From positions 124,001 to 188,000 of the forward strand of contig JAIQDT010003581.1 of assembly GCA_021521415.1 (NCBI GenBank): DNA of 64,000 bases. The letters are read 5' to 3'. This document shows, one piece after another, positions 12,247 through 25,030 of this stretch. The position numbers were made by a program, and so were the translations under genes. The notes under the pieces are model-generated. The model worked only from the letters and a program-made list of their open reading frames with translations, made no database searches and was not told the origin of the DNA. The first letter of the stretch is position 1. Each line of letters begins with the position of its first letter. The stretch is from Bidens hawaiensis (taxonomy: Eukaryota > Streptophyta > Magnoliopsida > Asterales > Asteraceae).

Positions 12247-13883
12247 AGGCTGGAGGTAATGGGAAGAAGGATGCTGATCAAGCAAGGCCGAGGACCAGAG
12301 CCTACATGCTGACCCAGGAACAAGCTAGGCAGATTCCTGATGTTGTGAATGGTACGTTCTTAGTAAGCGGCATTTCTGCTTCAGTATTATTTGATTCGGG
12401 TGCGAATAGAAGTTTTGTAGCTGCGACATTTAGTAAACTAGCTAAAATGAAATGTTGCTGAGTGTCTGAAACCTTCAGGGTAGAAACCGCTAGTGACAAC
12501 TCGGTGAAAATAATGAAAATGGTTAAGAATTGTAAGATAGAATTAGAGGGACATGAGTTCCCTGTTACCTTGTATGTTATGACCTTACGAGTGTTTGATG
12601 TAGTTTAGGGAATGGATTGGTTGTCTGAATACGAAGCTCAAATAGTATGTAAGAGTAGGATAATAAAGCTGAAGTCTTATGATGGTAGTGCCGTGACGCT
12701 TTATGGTGATAAGGAAAGTTCAGGGCTTAACGTCATTTCGATGATAAAAGCCGAAAGGCTATTAAGACGAGGGTGTGGTGCCTATATGGCGTATGTTGTC
12801 AACGCTACAGCCGATACGAAAGAAATGAAAGATGATCCTATCGTGTGTGACTACCCAGAAGTATTCCCTGAGGATCTTCCGGGGTTACCACCGGAGCGAG
12901 AGATAGAATTCCAGATAGATTTAGTACCAGGAGCCCGGCCCGTCGCGAAAGCGCCTTACCCGCTAGCTCCGTCCGAGATGAAAGAACTGATGTCCGACCT
13001 GCAAGAACTCCTCGACAAGGGTTTTATTCGACCAAGTGTTTCTCCTTGGGGCGCGCCAGTGTTGTTCGTGAAGAAGAAAGATGGAAGTATGAGGATGTGC
13101 ATAGACTATCGTGAGTTGAACAAGCTTACGGTGAAGAATAGATATCCTTTGCCCAGGATTGATGATCCGTTTCACCAACTGCAAGGTTCAAGTTGGTTCT
13201 CACGAATAGATCTTAGATTAGGGTATCATCAGCTGAAAGTGAAAGAGGCAGACATCCCTAAAATAGCTTTCCGGACACGGTATGGACACTATGAGTTCCT
13301 CGTGATGTCATTTGGTTTAACAAATGCTCCTACAACATTTATGGATATGATGAATAGGGTGTGTCGGCCGATGTTGGATAAGTTAGTTATCGTCTTCATC
13401 GATGATATATTGATTTATTCAAAAAGCGAGTCTGATCATGCCGAGCATCTGAGAGAGGTATTGGAGACTCTGAAGAAAGAAAAGTTGTATGCTAAGTTTT
13501 CGAAATCCGCGTTCTGGTTGCGAGAAGTGCAATTTCTAGGTCATGTGATTAATTTGGAAGGGATTACTGTGGACCCAGCTAAGATTGAGGCGATAGCAAA
13601 TTGGAAGACTCCGCAAAATCCGACTGATATACGAAGCTTCTTAGGGTTAGCTGTCTACTATAGGAGATTCATCGAAGGTTTCTCCAAGATAGCCGCACCG
13701 TTGACCGGTATGACCCGAAAGTCGATAGTATTCAGTTGGGGTAAGTTTCAAGAAGAAGCTTTTGAGGAATTAATGAAAAGGCTCACGAAAGCTCCAATCC
13801 TTACTTTACCCGATGATGACGAGGATCTGGTTGTTTGTACTGATGCTTCGCATCGTGGGTTAGGTTGCGTGTTGATGCAATGA
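12247..13883 (+). pseudogene. pol: G1 pol, protease and reverse transcriptase part, inactivated
   Basis: The aspartic protease is marked by VLFDSGANRSFVA, with active-site Asp in DSGA. Stops at 12459-12461 and about 12606-12608 interrupt it. A 423-codon open frame from 12612 then carries the reverse transcriptase: [19 protein letters not shown], the fingers/palm phrase [13 protein letters not shown], and the catalytic FIDDILIYS at codons 262-270 (about 13395). It ends in the first RNase H aspartate region, [16 protein letters not shown], followed by TGA at 13881-13883. RT copies element RNA into DNA in cytoplasmic particles. The motifs fit Ty3/gypsy, probably a chromovirus such as Tekay/Del; the clade is from memory. 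Confidence 0.9.
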
Positions 13884-15661
13884 GGGAAAGTGATAGCTTA
13901 CGTGTCTAGACAGTTGAAAGTCCATGAGGGTACCTATCTGACGCATGATTTAGAGCTAGCAGCAGTAGTGCACGCTCTCAAGATATGGAGACATTATTTG
14001 TATGGTACTAAGTGTACCATTTACACAGATCATAAAAGCTTGAAGTACTTCTTCGAGCAGAAAGAGCTGAACATGAGACAGAGAAGATGGTTGGAGTTGA
14101 TAAAGGATTACGACTGTGACATTAAGTATTACCCTGGTAAAGCTAATGTGGTCGCCGACGCGCTAAGTCGTAAGAATGAGGAAGTCATTGCAACAGTGAA
14201 GTCATATCAGCTGATTATGAATTCAAGTCTTTTTGAAGAAATCATCAAAGCGCAGTCAGAAGTGCTGGTAGATGAACGACTAGTGAAAAAGGAAAGGATT
14301 TTTGGTCAGCAAGATGGGTTGATGGAAAACACTCATGGTGTTAAGACTAGGTTTGACAGTATGTGGATCCCACGTCATGGAGATCTCAGAGGTCGAATCT
14401 TAGACGAAGCCCATAAGTCAATGTATTCGGTTCATCCAGGAACTACTAAGATATATCAAGATTTGAAAAGAGACTACTGGTGGCCAGGAATGAAAAAAGA
14501 TGTAGTGAATTATGTTAGTAAGTGCTTAACTTGTTTACAAGTCAAAGATGAACATCAGAAGCCGTATGGAAAGATGCAACCGCTTGAGATACCTGAATGG
14601 AAATGGGAACACATCACTATGGATTTCATGACTAAGCTACCTCATACAGCTAAGCATCATGATACCATCTGGGTGATTGTGGACCGTTTGACCAAGAGTG
14701 CTCACTTTCTGCCTATACGGGAGGCTATCTCGTCAGAAACGTTAGAAAGTTTGTTCATTAAATAGGTTGTGTCTAAGCATGGAGTACCGTTATCGATCGT
14801 GTCCGATAGAGATACTCGGTTTACTTCGAGGTTTTGGAAGAAGTTCCATGAAGATATGGGAACGAGGATGAACATCAGTACGGCGTATCATCCTCAAAAA
14901 CAGATGGACAGTCTGAAAGTACGATCCAAACCCTTGAGGATATGCTACGTGCTTGTGTTTTAGACTTTGGAGGGAGTTGGGATGATCATCTTCATCTAGC
15001 AGAGTTCTCCTATAACAACAGTTACCATTCAAGTATTGGTATGCCACCGTTTGAGATACTTTATGGTAGACGATGTAGAACCCCGGTATGTTGGGGAGAG
15101 ATTGGTCAGAATGAGATGAGAAGTTTGAAAGTTGTGCAAGAAACTTCTTCAAAGTTTGATCAAATTAAAGAAAGAATGAAGGCTGCTCAAGACCGACAGA
15201 AGTCGTATGCTGATAAGCAGCGACGACCGATCGAGTTTAACGTTGGCGACAATGTGATGCTCAAGGTCTCTCCTTGGAAAGGAATTATTCGTTTTAGGAA
15301 GAGGGGAAAGTTGAGTCCAAGGTACATTGGACCGTTCGAGATTTTAGATCGTGTAGGTGAAGTAGCCTACAAGCTAGACTTACCAGAAGAGTTGGAAGGA
15401 ATCCACTCCACATTTCATGTCTCCCATCTGAGAAAATGTCTAGCCGATGACACGTCGCACGTACCTTTAATGGACATTGAGGTTGCTGAACGGTTGAATT
15501 AGATTGAGCAACCAATCGAGATAGTTGATCGCAAGGAAAAGCAACACCGACAAAAGGTTATACCCATAGTGAAAGTGATATGGAAACATCGCAAGGGATC
15601 GGACGCTACATGGGAAGCGGAGGATGAGATGCGTAAGTTTTATCCGAATTTGTTTATGTAA
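13884..15661 (+). pseudogene. pol: G1 pol, RNase H and integrase part, inactivated
   Basis: This continues in frame after the stop at 13881. RNase H is seen as [16 protein letters not shown] and [13 protein letters not shown]. The integrase zinc finger follows ([19 protein letters not shown]), then the catalytic core ([26 protein letters not shown]). A TAG at 14763-14765 splits the core, and a one-base insertion near 14896 shifts the frame at the region of the third catalytic residue. The C-terminal part (GPFEILDRVGEVAYKLDLP, then after a TAG at 15500-15502 KHRKGSDATWEAED) resembles the chromodomain-like tail of chromovirus integrases. The last stop is TAA 15659-15661. At least eight lesions across gag and pol make G1 non-autonomous. 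Confidence 0.88.
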
Positions 15662-15690
15662 TAATTAGGTTTCGGGGACACAACCTCTTT

Positions 15691-15704
15691 AAGGAGGGAA
15701 GACT
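15691..15704 (+). other. G1 polypurine tract
   Basis: AAGGAGGGAAGACT lies immediately before the 3' LTR start TGTAACATCCCG at 15705. It is the expected plus-strand primer for reverse transcription. Confidence 0.8.
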
Positions 15705-17744
15705 TGTAACATCCCGTTTTTCAAGTTTTGGTTAATGAATGAAAATACGAGTTATTATGAGTCGGGCTAGTGTTGGGTTAAATGGATATGGGTTATGGAC
15801 TTGGGTCATGAAAGACAAGAGGAAAAGACCATGGGCTTAAGCCCATGATCCATAATTATATAAACCATTATTCACCCATTTAATTCATTTTACACATATT
15901 CCATACACCACCAAAACACCGCTAAACCGTTTAAGTCACAAGATCCATGTGGAATCGGGCATAAATCGAACCTAAGATGAGCTTAGGGATCACCCTAGCT
16001 CAGATCTGGATCGAACGGGGCGAAAAAACGGTGAAAAACGAGTCAAAACTCGTTTTTTCGGCGAAACCGCATTTTTCCGGCGAAGGAGCCGGAAGGGCGG
16101 CGCCGGAAAGTGGTACGAGGTTAAGAAGAATGTCAGAGAATTGACCTAACCTTAATTCGTTAATGGGAAGTTAACGAATTAGGGATGTTTCGCCAGGTGA
16201 TTCGTTGAAGAAAACATAGCGAACTAGCTTCAGTTCGTGTTCAATTTGTTAAGGGGAAAAGATAACGAATCACCCTTGATTCGTTATAGTCAGTTCATTA
16301 AAGGAGATAACGAATTAGAAGGACCACTTCTTTACGCGGACTAATTCTTTATATGGACTGATTAGTCAAAAGCACCAGCTCGTTAAAAGGTCCTATTCGT
16401 TTAAAAAACCAGTTCGTTAAAGGGTTCAATTCGTTACAGGAACCAGTTCGTTATGATAAGTCAATTCTTTAAGAATAAGTAACGAACTAGAAGTTTAACA
16501 TAATGACAGAACAGTCCCTGGACTTAGAAAAGAATGAGATAATTACATAATAGCCCTTGGACTTTGATAATTTATGAAAGATACCTTAAAAGGTTAACGA
16601 GTAACGATTAACTAATCGGTAATGATCCAATGAAGTAAAACCGGCTTAGAAACATGAGATCAATTAAGTAGATGATAAGAAGAGCTAGAGCTGTATTTAA
16701 TATATGTATGATTATACAGTTAGTCGTGCTCAGCTCAGGAAAGGATTAACTATAAACGGTGAACGTAATCGCGTTCAGGTGAGTTTTTAGCCCCATTTCC
16801 TTGTTATGTTTTCAGGGCTGTGTGAATACTCGATGTGAAAGTTAATACACCTACCTTAAGTGGTAAGTGTATGCCTTGTATGATTTATGTATGATGACTG
16901 CTTGACGGTGCGTGAACGATCTTCGGATATTGCATGTACCGTCAGGTGGTAGTTAAAAGATATGATTGATATATATGATGTATGAATGATGTATGTATGA
17001 ATATATATATGAGGTATGAATAATGTATGTATGATATGTTGATGGTACGTGAACGCTCTTCAGAGATTGCACGTGTTGTCAAGGAAAGTATGTAGGAACA
17101 GGTATGGTACAGTTGCATGAAATAAAGGGACCATACCCTAATAATATCTGTGAGGATAGGGACCAGACCCTAATAATATCTGTGAGGATGGGGACCAAAC
17201 CCTTATAATATTTCTGAGGATCGGGACCAGACCCTTATAATATCTGTGATGGTAGGGACCATACCCTAATAATATCTGTGATGTTAGGGACCAGACCCTT
17301 ATATTATCTGTGAGGTTATAGGGCGGAAGGCTCTTTAAATAGTAAGGATAGTTATGTATGTAAAGTAAAGTAAAGTATGAATGATGTACACACCTTCGGG
17401 CTCTTGTGCAAGTATGTGAATAGCTTGTAAGTTGTATGATTATCTAGAACTCACTCAGCGTAGGTGACTTTTTGTATACACGCAGGGGAGTAGAATGAGA
17501 CACCTGGCTTGAGCGGGGAAAAATGGCAGAAGAATAAGTGTCCGGCATCTGAGGACGCAAGTTGTTTTATGTTTAATGATTTAATGTTGAAAGACAAGAA
17601 TGTTTAAGAAAATTTATGATTTATTATGTAATGTTTATGAAAGTTTTATATTCCGCGTAAAGTTTTTATTAACTATGATATTTAGAACCGTGTTTATGAG
17701 TAAATCCAACGTCCAAAGTAGGGCACTGGTAACGGGGCCTTACA
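15705..17744 (+). mobile_element. G1 3' LTR
   Basis: This 2,040-bp LTR runs from TGTAACATCCCG to CCTTACA. It has the same order of parts as the 5' LTR: palindrome and TATA box, TTCGTTA array, donor-like CAG/GTGAGT at 16779, minisatellite 17128-17320, acceptor-like CACGCAG at 17485. Compared with the 5' LTR it lacks ~85 bp after ACCAAAACAC (about 15915) and differs by scattered substitutions. Element B's LTR resumes at 17745. Confidence 0.9.
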
Positions 17745-19726
17745 CATATCATATCGGCCTAACCGACATCACGAATTAAGAAAACAAGATGATACATTAT
17801 ACGCATTTCCTATTATGATAATCCGCCTATAACCGTTTCTTATTATACATGATATCGAGCATTATTTTTCAATTAAACGGGCCTGCATAATCACACCATC
17901 ATCGCCTACCTAAACCATATAACTAATTACATTATCCCGCTTGTTTGATTGTTAATCTGTTCATCGTTCTTGCCGGCGCATAAACGAACAATTAACCCCA
18001 TAATCCATCGTCGTATAAGGTAATTTTATTACTTGTATCCAGTTCGTCTTCATCAGTATGATATTAACCTTAACATTAATTGAACTATTATTAACTGGTT
18101 TGATCAATTGTTAGTTTTAGGGTTTATAGCAAATTGGGGATTTATTAGTATGTATATTTAAACTATCTTTCTTGTTTGTAACCAGCCAGCACCCCTAGCG
18201 CAACTGGTGGGTGTGTGTGATTCTTATACGAGACCCGGCTGGGGGCACAGGTTCGAGGCTCCCCCAGCCCGGTATTTGATATTTTTTTTATTTGTTGTTT
18301 ATTGATTTTAAATACTTATAATTAATAATAAAGATCAAATAAATATTGTTTTAGTTAACCGACACTTTTAATTTCCGTTTGCAAGCTTTTGGATATGTAT
18401 ATATATACACATGTAAGCATTCTAAGTATATTTTGTTTCAATAAACTTTACCTTTTTAATTAGTATTAAATACTAAATAAACCTTATCTTATTATACGAA
18501 CACTTTAGTTACGTGATTTCTCGTTGTTGAACATTTTTTTAACCATATATAAAATATATAATATATTTATGTATTTCCCTTTTATGAAAATATATTGGAT
18601 ATATTAAAACATACAGAAAACGTTTTATAAATTTTAATTAAACTAATTTTGATTATTGGTTCGAAATATGTATTTATTTATATATTATAATACATATTAT
18701 GATTGATTTATTTATTATTTGACTTATATTTGTTTTAAATATTGATATCATAAGAGTATTTATGTATTTGATTTTATATTTGATCCAAGTATAAAAAATG
18801 GTACTTTTTCTACAATTATTAATAAAAATAATCATTTTAAAAATAATGATAACCAATAATATTAATCCTTGCAATAACCGTAAAGATAAATCGTTCAATC
18901 AATAACGTTCTAATCACAACCAAACTTAAATCAATCGAAACTCTAAAATCCTTAATACGTGTTATATAATTTGCCATTAATTTAATATTATATTATCTAA
19001 CTAGGAATCTTTGACGGTATTTCCCGAAGGATTTATCTTTCTCTAATCATCATCATCTTTATTTCGATCATCCGATCAGGTGAGTACCCCTATTTTACTT
19101 CTTTTTCCATATTTTGGGGACATATGTGTAAATTGTATTTCTCATATATACTTATACACAAAACTGCAACTATTGTCTTATGTGTTAACGAATTGTATAC
19201 CATACTTGTTATGTGCTTAATATCTTTATATGAACCGCATTCGGAGAGGTCCAACATAATCTCATAATAGTATGGTCATACGCCAGTCGTTATAGACTTT
19301 GTGCTTCTCGACATATCAGTTATACTTGCTCATTTTGTTAATTTGTTATTCTCATATGACTTGTTGCACTACTTATTTTGATATATACTATATCTACATC
19401 TAAACTGGTGTGTTGCTCACTCAACCTTGTGTTGACAAAACTATTTTATTTTCAACGTATATGCAGGTCATCGTGTGATGTGAAGTAAGTGAAGTTAGAA
19501 GATCACTTAAGGATTAATGCTAGAAGAAAAATTAACGAGAATATATAATTTATGATTTTTGATTATTTGATACATTATTGTTTTGTTTGGATATTGTATG
19601 GATTTTGTTTTATTTGGAATTTACTAAATATTTATTGAAACTTATTATATTGCATGATAGTAACCTTGAGAGCTGTGGGCTATCAGCTCACGCCCCGACA
19701 TTTCCGCTGTAGGTTGGGGTGTGACA
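17745..19726 (+). mobile_element. Element B 5' LTR, second part
   Basis: It resumes the match to B's 3' LTR (about 23049 onward) at CATATCATATCGGCC and ends GGGTGTGACA. A tRNA-like SINE-type stretch lies at 18185-18290. A donor-like GATCAG/GTGAGT occurs at 19080 with TTTTGGGGACATATG after it, and an acceptor-like TATGCAG/GTC at 19466, giving a 387-bp intron-like interval. The same sites are in the 3' LTR at 24370 and 24765. Confidence 0.88.
18185..18290 (+). mobile_element. tRNA/SINE-like Pol III promoter block in B 5' LTR
   Basis: TAGCGCAACTGG (18196-18207) fits the tRNA A-box pattern and GGTTCGAGGCT (18250-18260) fits the B box, about 43 bp apart as in tRNAs. Arms CCCGGCTGGGGG and CCCCCAGCCCGG flank the B box and a T-rich run follows. 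The 3' LTR has a matching but more decayed copy at 23478-23580. The insertion therefore predates B's transposition. I cannot assign a SINE family. Confidence 0.45.
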
Positions 19727-19729
19727 GAT

Positions 19730-19742
19730 TGGTATCAAAGCC
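19730..19742 (+). other. Element B primer-binding site
   Basis: TGGTATCAAAGCC starts 3 bp after the LTR end at 19726. It differs by one base from the usual tRNA-Met-type site TGGTATCAGAGCC. Confidence 0.8.
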
Positions 19743-19917
19743 GAAGGATTAAGATAGGTCGTTAGTGGTGCCTTAGTAACATGCTTAGGAGCCCTATACA
19801 TGCTTATTTTTTTTACCTGATGTGTTATATTTGATTGTTTACAGCTTACGTAATTACTTGCTAGATTAAGTACTTATTTAACTGTTTATTTTATTTGTCA
19901 CACACACACACACAACT

Positions 19918-20027
19918 CCGAAGCTATGCTTCACTCTCAAAATATTTTATTACTCTGAGACTATGTCTCGTTCTCAAAATATTTTTATAACTTCGAGGCT
20001 ATGCCTCAATCTCAAAATATTTTTATT
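19918..20027 (+). repeat. Three ~37-bp repeats, each with a covarying hairpin
   Basis: The units share CTCAAAATATTTT and each contains a 5-bp stem around TAT: GAAGC/GCTTC (19920-19932), GAGAC/GTCTC (19957-19969) and GAGGC/GCCTC (19995-20007). Stem bases change in pairs, so pairing is kept while sequence varies. A related hairpin, AGGC/GCCT, sits at the same place in element A. Confidence 0.7.
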
Positions 20028-20399
20028 TAATTTTATTAGATTGCCTTTTATTGTCGGGAAGTTCCTTCAGTATTTCCTAGCTTTGTTTTTGCTTTTTTTT
20101 TTCACTTAAAACTAGGGAGTGTGACAAGATTCCCGGACATAGTGGAAATTGTCATGCGACCGACACTTTAAGCGTTTAACGTAATCAGCTTAACGGTTAC
20201 ACCCTTTATTGTGTTTTATTGTTTTTAAAATGTCTAGTCGGGTTTAAAACACATGGGACGCCTTGGACACGCCAACTGTACATTTGCACAATTTGATATA
20301 GTTGCGATATTTTGTTTGAACATTATCATCCGTGGTGATACACGAGATGTTTCAATTACTTACGCTTGAGTACGTTTATTCGTTATTTAGTTTGGTCGT

Positions 20400-20590
20400 T
20401 TAAATCGCCATGTAACGCTCATGGGCCGACAAACTTAATTGATTCGTTGATTCGATAATTAAGTTGGGCCATTCAAATTGCCATGTAGCGCTCATGAGAG
20501 GCCAACTCACCCATTTGTTTTTGGTTTTGGTGTGATTATAACTTGGAGAAACAAAATGCCATGGAAAGCTCATGAGAAACCCAACACCTC
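20400..20590 (+). repeat. Three-unit ~75-bp repeat in element B
   Basis: Each unit carries a phrase like AAATTGCCATGTAGCGCTCATG followed by a GCCAAC-like end. Units start near 20402, 20474 and 20553. No coding continuity is seen. Confidence 0.6.
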
Positions 20591-22691
20591 GAAGAACATT
20601 CATTATTTGTTTATTTGATTTTATACGGAACAATTTATGATTTAATTATTCAATTATTCTATTACTCAATTATGCAATTAATCAATTTCTTACTTACTAA
20701 ATCATTTTTGAATCAAGATCTACTGATTCGATCTATTCATATACTCAAAACATTTTTATTCTCCTCATCGGATACAAATTCTTCATTTATCAAGACTCAG
20801 TTATCACAAGTCTATCAAAACAATTACACTCGGTTATTAAATTGGTTTTCCTATTCATGTTATCACGTTATTATATTATCAGAATATCAAGTAATTTAAA
20901 TAATATTATTACACAGTTTAATAATCAATGACTTTCTAATACGTATGGTATCACATACATAAACTAGTAAACATATTTTAAGTATTCAAATTTAAATTTT
21001 AATTTGGTAAAACATGTCAAATATTGATAAAACTCATTCACTCATCAAATTAACTCATTGATTTTCAATTTGTATTCTAACTTATCCTTAAGTTATGAAT
21101 AAGCATCAACATAACATACGTAGGTTTCGTTTTACACAATAACTCATATGGAATCTACACAACTATCAAATCTTCTCATTAAATCACATCCTTATTAATC
21201 ATAGAATGTTTTCTTAACATCAAACAACATCAATCATTTATCTTTTATAACCACCTCATGACCACACGTTTAGTCAAGGAGATAGCTCATGCGATATTTA
21301 AAATATAAACTAATTTTTCAAAACATAAGTACAATCAACTCAATCTTGTTCATTAAACTAATTGTTAGTAATTTTGATTAATTTACCCCTACTCATTTTC
21401 ATAACAAAAACAATAACAAACGCAAGTCTAAATATCAACTATATGCTGTTAATCAAATTAACAATCAAACTCAACAAAATCATAGCGTCTCAAACAAAAA
21501 ACTTTACTTAAAAATTCACCCGTTATGTTCCACTTGCAACTATCACTATTCAACTCAATCCTCATATCGTTTGTACCCAATAGTCGTCCGATCATCCTGT
21601 TAATACTTGCCACCTACAACAAGACGTTCCACAACGATCTATGTCGTCTATTTCTAAAACCCATGCTATGTCTTTTGCTCAACCCTACACATCTACTACC
21701 CGTACTTGCTACAACGGTGAAGACCATAATCGTCTACGCCATGTGTGTCCTCGATTTAGTCATGTTCATCAAGCTCAAAATTTCCAAACTTATTTAATTA
21801 AACCCTACTTTGCAACCTAGTCAAAATATTTCAATTCAATTAACATCAATTATTCAAATTTTTATAGATCAAATTAATCAAGTTATGTTAAATCGGATAA
21901 ATCAAATCAATCATAACTAAGCTTATTAATGAATACATTTTTGTCATTTTTATATACACATATTTTATTTTTTGCAATCGTAAATTATAACAAATCTTTA
22001 TTCGATTTTTGGATTTAAACAATTCTAATAATTTATTAATCTTAATTGATTATGCTCATACACTAAAATCTATCTTTTCAAAAGACAACTTCCTCCTAGT
22101 TTATTTCCTAACCTTATTCATCCCAATTCGTTTCACTCTCAACTCTAAGGAATCATTTCCTTTTCAAACTTCCAAGAATTATAACTTTTATCAAAAGACG
22201 TTTTAGAAACTTTATTTTTTTATTTAATCAACTCAAAAATTCAATTCATTTTTAGCAATATTTTCTAATTATAACCAAAACGTATTAAAACTCTTGCTTT
22301 CTCAAAATCATGTTTTGCAATCATTTTGTAATATACATGATGGGACGAGTTATGTGGACCATCCGGCGATCTAAGTAACTATTGATGCCTACGTAATTAT
22401 CCAAATTCTCGCATGGAAATCATAAAACGTGCAATTGTGTGTCGTAATAAAGAATAGAAAGTAGTTGAGATAACTGTAAAAATTTAAAGATGAAAAGGAC
22501 ATGGAGGATACGCCGCTGGTACATCCTATATATAAGTGCCCTTATCGAATTTTCATTTGGAGCGTTTTTTTGGCTATTCAAAGTTCTGTATTGTGATTAA
22601 TTTTTTTTAAAGTTATCTTTTAATTAAAATTTCCTTTCCTCGAAATGCAATGGTTTTGTTATAGTATCCTTTAATTTCGGGACGAAATTCT

Positions 22692-22707
22692 CTAAAGTAG
22701 GGGAGAC
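22692..22707 (+). other. Element B polypurine tract
   Basis: AAAGTAGGGGAGAC immediately precedes the 3' LTR start TGTAACAACTCG at 22708. Confidence 0.8.
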
Positions 22708-25025
22708 TGTAACAACTCGAATTTGTCCAAATTAGATGTTATTCGTAACCCGACCCGTTTTTATGTTAATAAAATATCGAGTTTAATTAACTATTATAAT
22801 ATTATGAATTAATCATTTATTATATAAAACACCTTTCAGTATTACACAATTTGACCCCTTAACAAACCTTTAACTCTTTAGTGTCTCCACTTCCAAACTT
22901 CAAGGACTATACTGCAAATTTTGATTTAGCTCGTTTACCTTAACCCAAACCCGTATCCATTAATCGTTTATCTTCAACCCGTTTTCTTTCTTGCACCTTA
23001 ATTCTCGTCATTAGTTTGGAAATTAAATCAATAGTTTTGTTAATAATATCATATCGGCCTAACCGACAGCACGAATTAAGAAAACAAGTTGGTACATTAT
23101 ACTTATTTCGTATTATGATAATCCGCTTATAACCGTTTCTAATTATACATGATATCAAGCGTTATTTTTCTATTAATGGGCCTGCATAATCACACCATCA
23201 TCGCCTACCTAAACCATATAACCAATTACATTATCCCGCTTGTTTGATCGTTAATCTATTCATCGTTCTTTCGGGCGCATAAACGAACAATAAACCCCAT
23301 AATCCATCGTCGTATAAGGTAATTGTTACTTGTTTCCAGTTCGTCTTCATCGGTATGATAATAACACTAAAAGTAATTGAACTATTATTAACTGATTTGA
23401 TCAATTGCTAGTTTTAGGGTTTATAGCAAATTGGGGATTTATCAGTATCTATATTTAAACTATGTTTCTTATTTGTTACCAACTGGCACCCCTAGCGCAG
23501 ATGGTGTGAGTGTGTGATTCTTATACAAGACCCGGCTGGGGGCGCAGTTTTGAGCCTCCCCCAGCCCGGTAGTTGATATTTTTTTATTTGTTGTTTATTG
23601 ATTTCAAATACTTATAATTAATAATTAAAATCAAATAAATATTGTTTAGTTAACCGACACTTTTAATTTCCGTTTGCAAGTTTTGGATATGTATATATAC
23701 ACACACACACGTAAGCATTTTAAATATATTTTGTTTTAAATAAACTTTATTTTTTAATTAATATTAAATACTAAATAAACCTTATCTTATTAAACAGACA
23801 CTTTAGTTACATGATTTCTCGGTGTTGAACATTTTTTAACCATATATAAAATATATAATATATTTATGTATTTCCCTTTTATGAAAATATATTGGATATA
23901 TTAAAACATACTAAAACCGTTTTATAAAATTAAACTAACTTTCATTATTGGTTCGAAATAAATTTATTTATATATTATAATACAAATTATGATTTATATA
24001 TCTATTATTTGACTTATATTTGTTTTAAATATTAATATCATAAGAATATTAATGTATTTGATTTTATATTTGAACCAAGTATTAACAATAGTATTTTTCT
24101 ATAAAAATAATAAAAATAATCATTTAAAAAAAATGATAACCAATAATATTAATCTTTGCAATAACCGTAAAGATAAATCGTTCAATCAATAACGTTCTAA
24201 TCACAACCAAACTTAAATCAAACGAAACTCTAAAATCTGTAATACGTGTTATATAATTTGCCATTAATTTAATATTATATTATCTAACTAGGAATTTTTG
24301 ACGGTATATCCCGAAGGATTTATCTTTCTCTTATCATCATCATCATCTTTATTTCGTTCATTCGATCAGGTGAGTATACCATATTCCCCTATTTTACTTC
24401 TTTTTCCACCTTTTGGGGACATATGTGTAAATTGTATTTCTCATATATACTTATACACAAAACTGCAACAAATGTCTTACGTGCTAACGAATTGTATACC
24501 ATACTTGTTATGTGCTTAATTGCTGTACGTGAACCGCATTCGGAGAGGTCTAACATAATCTCATTATAGTATGATCATACGCCAGTCGTTATAGCCTTTG
24601 CGCTTCTTGACATCTCAGTTATATTTGCTCATTTGGTTAATTTGTTATTCTCATATGACTTATTGCACTACTTATTTTTATATATACTATATGTACATCT
24701 AAACTAGTGTGTTGCTCACTCAACCTTGTGTTGACAAAACTATTTTATTTTCAACGCATATGCAGGTCATCGTGTGATGTGAAGTAAGTGAAGTTAGAAG
24801 ATCACTTAAGGATTTATGCTAGAAGAAAAATTAACGAGACAATATTATTTATGATTTTTGATTGTTTGATACATTATTGTTTTGTTTGGATATTGTATGG
24901 ATTTTGTTTTATTTGGAATTTACTTAAAAGATATTGAAACTTATAATATTGCATGATAGTAACCTTGAGATATGTGGGCAATCAGCTCATGCCCTGGCAT
25001 TTCCGCCGTAGGTTGGGGTGTGACA
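22708..25025 (+). mobile_element. Element B 3' LTR, complete
   Basis: This 2,318-bp LTR runs from TGTAACAACTCG to GGGTGTGACA and is followed by TTGTG (25026-25030), the second copy of the target duplication at 8266-8270. It is the undamaged reference for the 5' LTR, which lacks about 120 bp and carries G1. The intron-like sites lie at 24370 (GATCAG/GTGAGT) and 24765 (ATGCAG/GTC). The tRNA-like block lies at 23478-23580. Confidence 0.92.
23478..23580 (+). mobile_element. tRNA/SINE-like block in B 3' LTR
   Basis: This is the counterpart of 18185-18290. The A-box-like TAGCGCAGATGG remains, while the B-box region has changed to CAGTTTTGAGCCTC. The CCCGGCTGGGGG and CCCCCAGCCCGG arms are kept. Confidence 0.42.
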
Positions 25026-25030
25026 TTGTG

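Larger units (their letters stand above)
19727..22707 (+). mobile_element. Element B internal domain, non-coding (LARD-like)
   Basis: The 2,981 bp between B's LTRs contain no gag or pol motif. The largest open frames (20615-20899 and 21525-21797) are under 100 codons and match nothing I know. The 3' part near 22500-22570 matches element A's internal domain on the opposite strand, so A and B are relatives. Other contents are a primer site, three short hairpin repeats near the 5' end and a three-unit ~75-bp repeat. The domain ends in TTTCGGGACGAAATTC and the polypurine tract. I infer a non-autonomous element mobilised in trans. Confidence 0.75.

Noticed and set aside
20615..21797. Two 90-94-codon frames in element B as hidden gag pieces
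   Set aside because: No gag, zinc-knuckle or protease motif is present, and composition is that of the surrounding AT-rich DNA.
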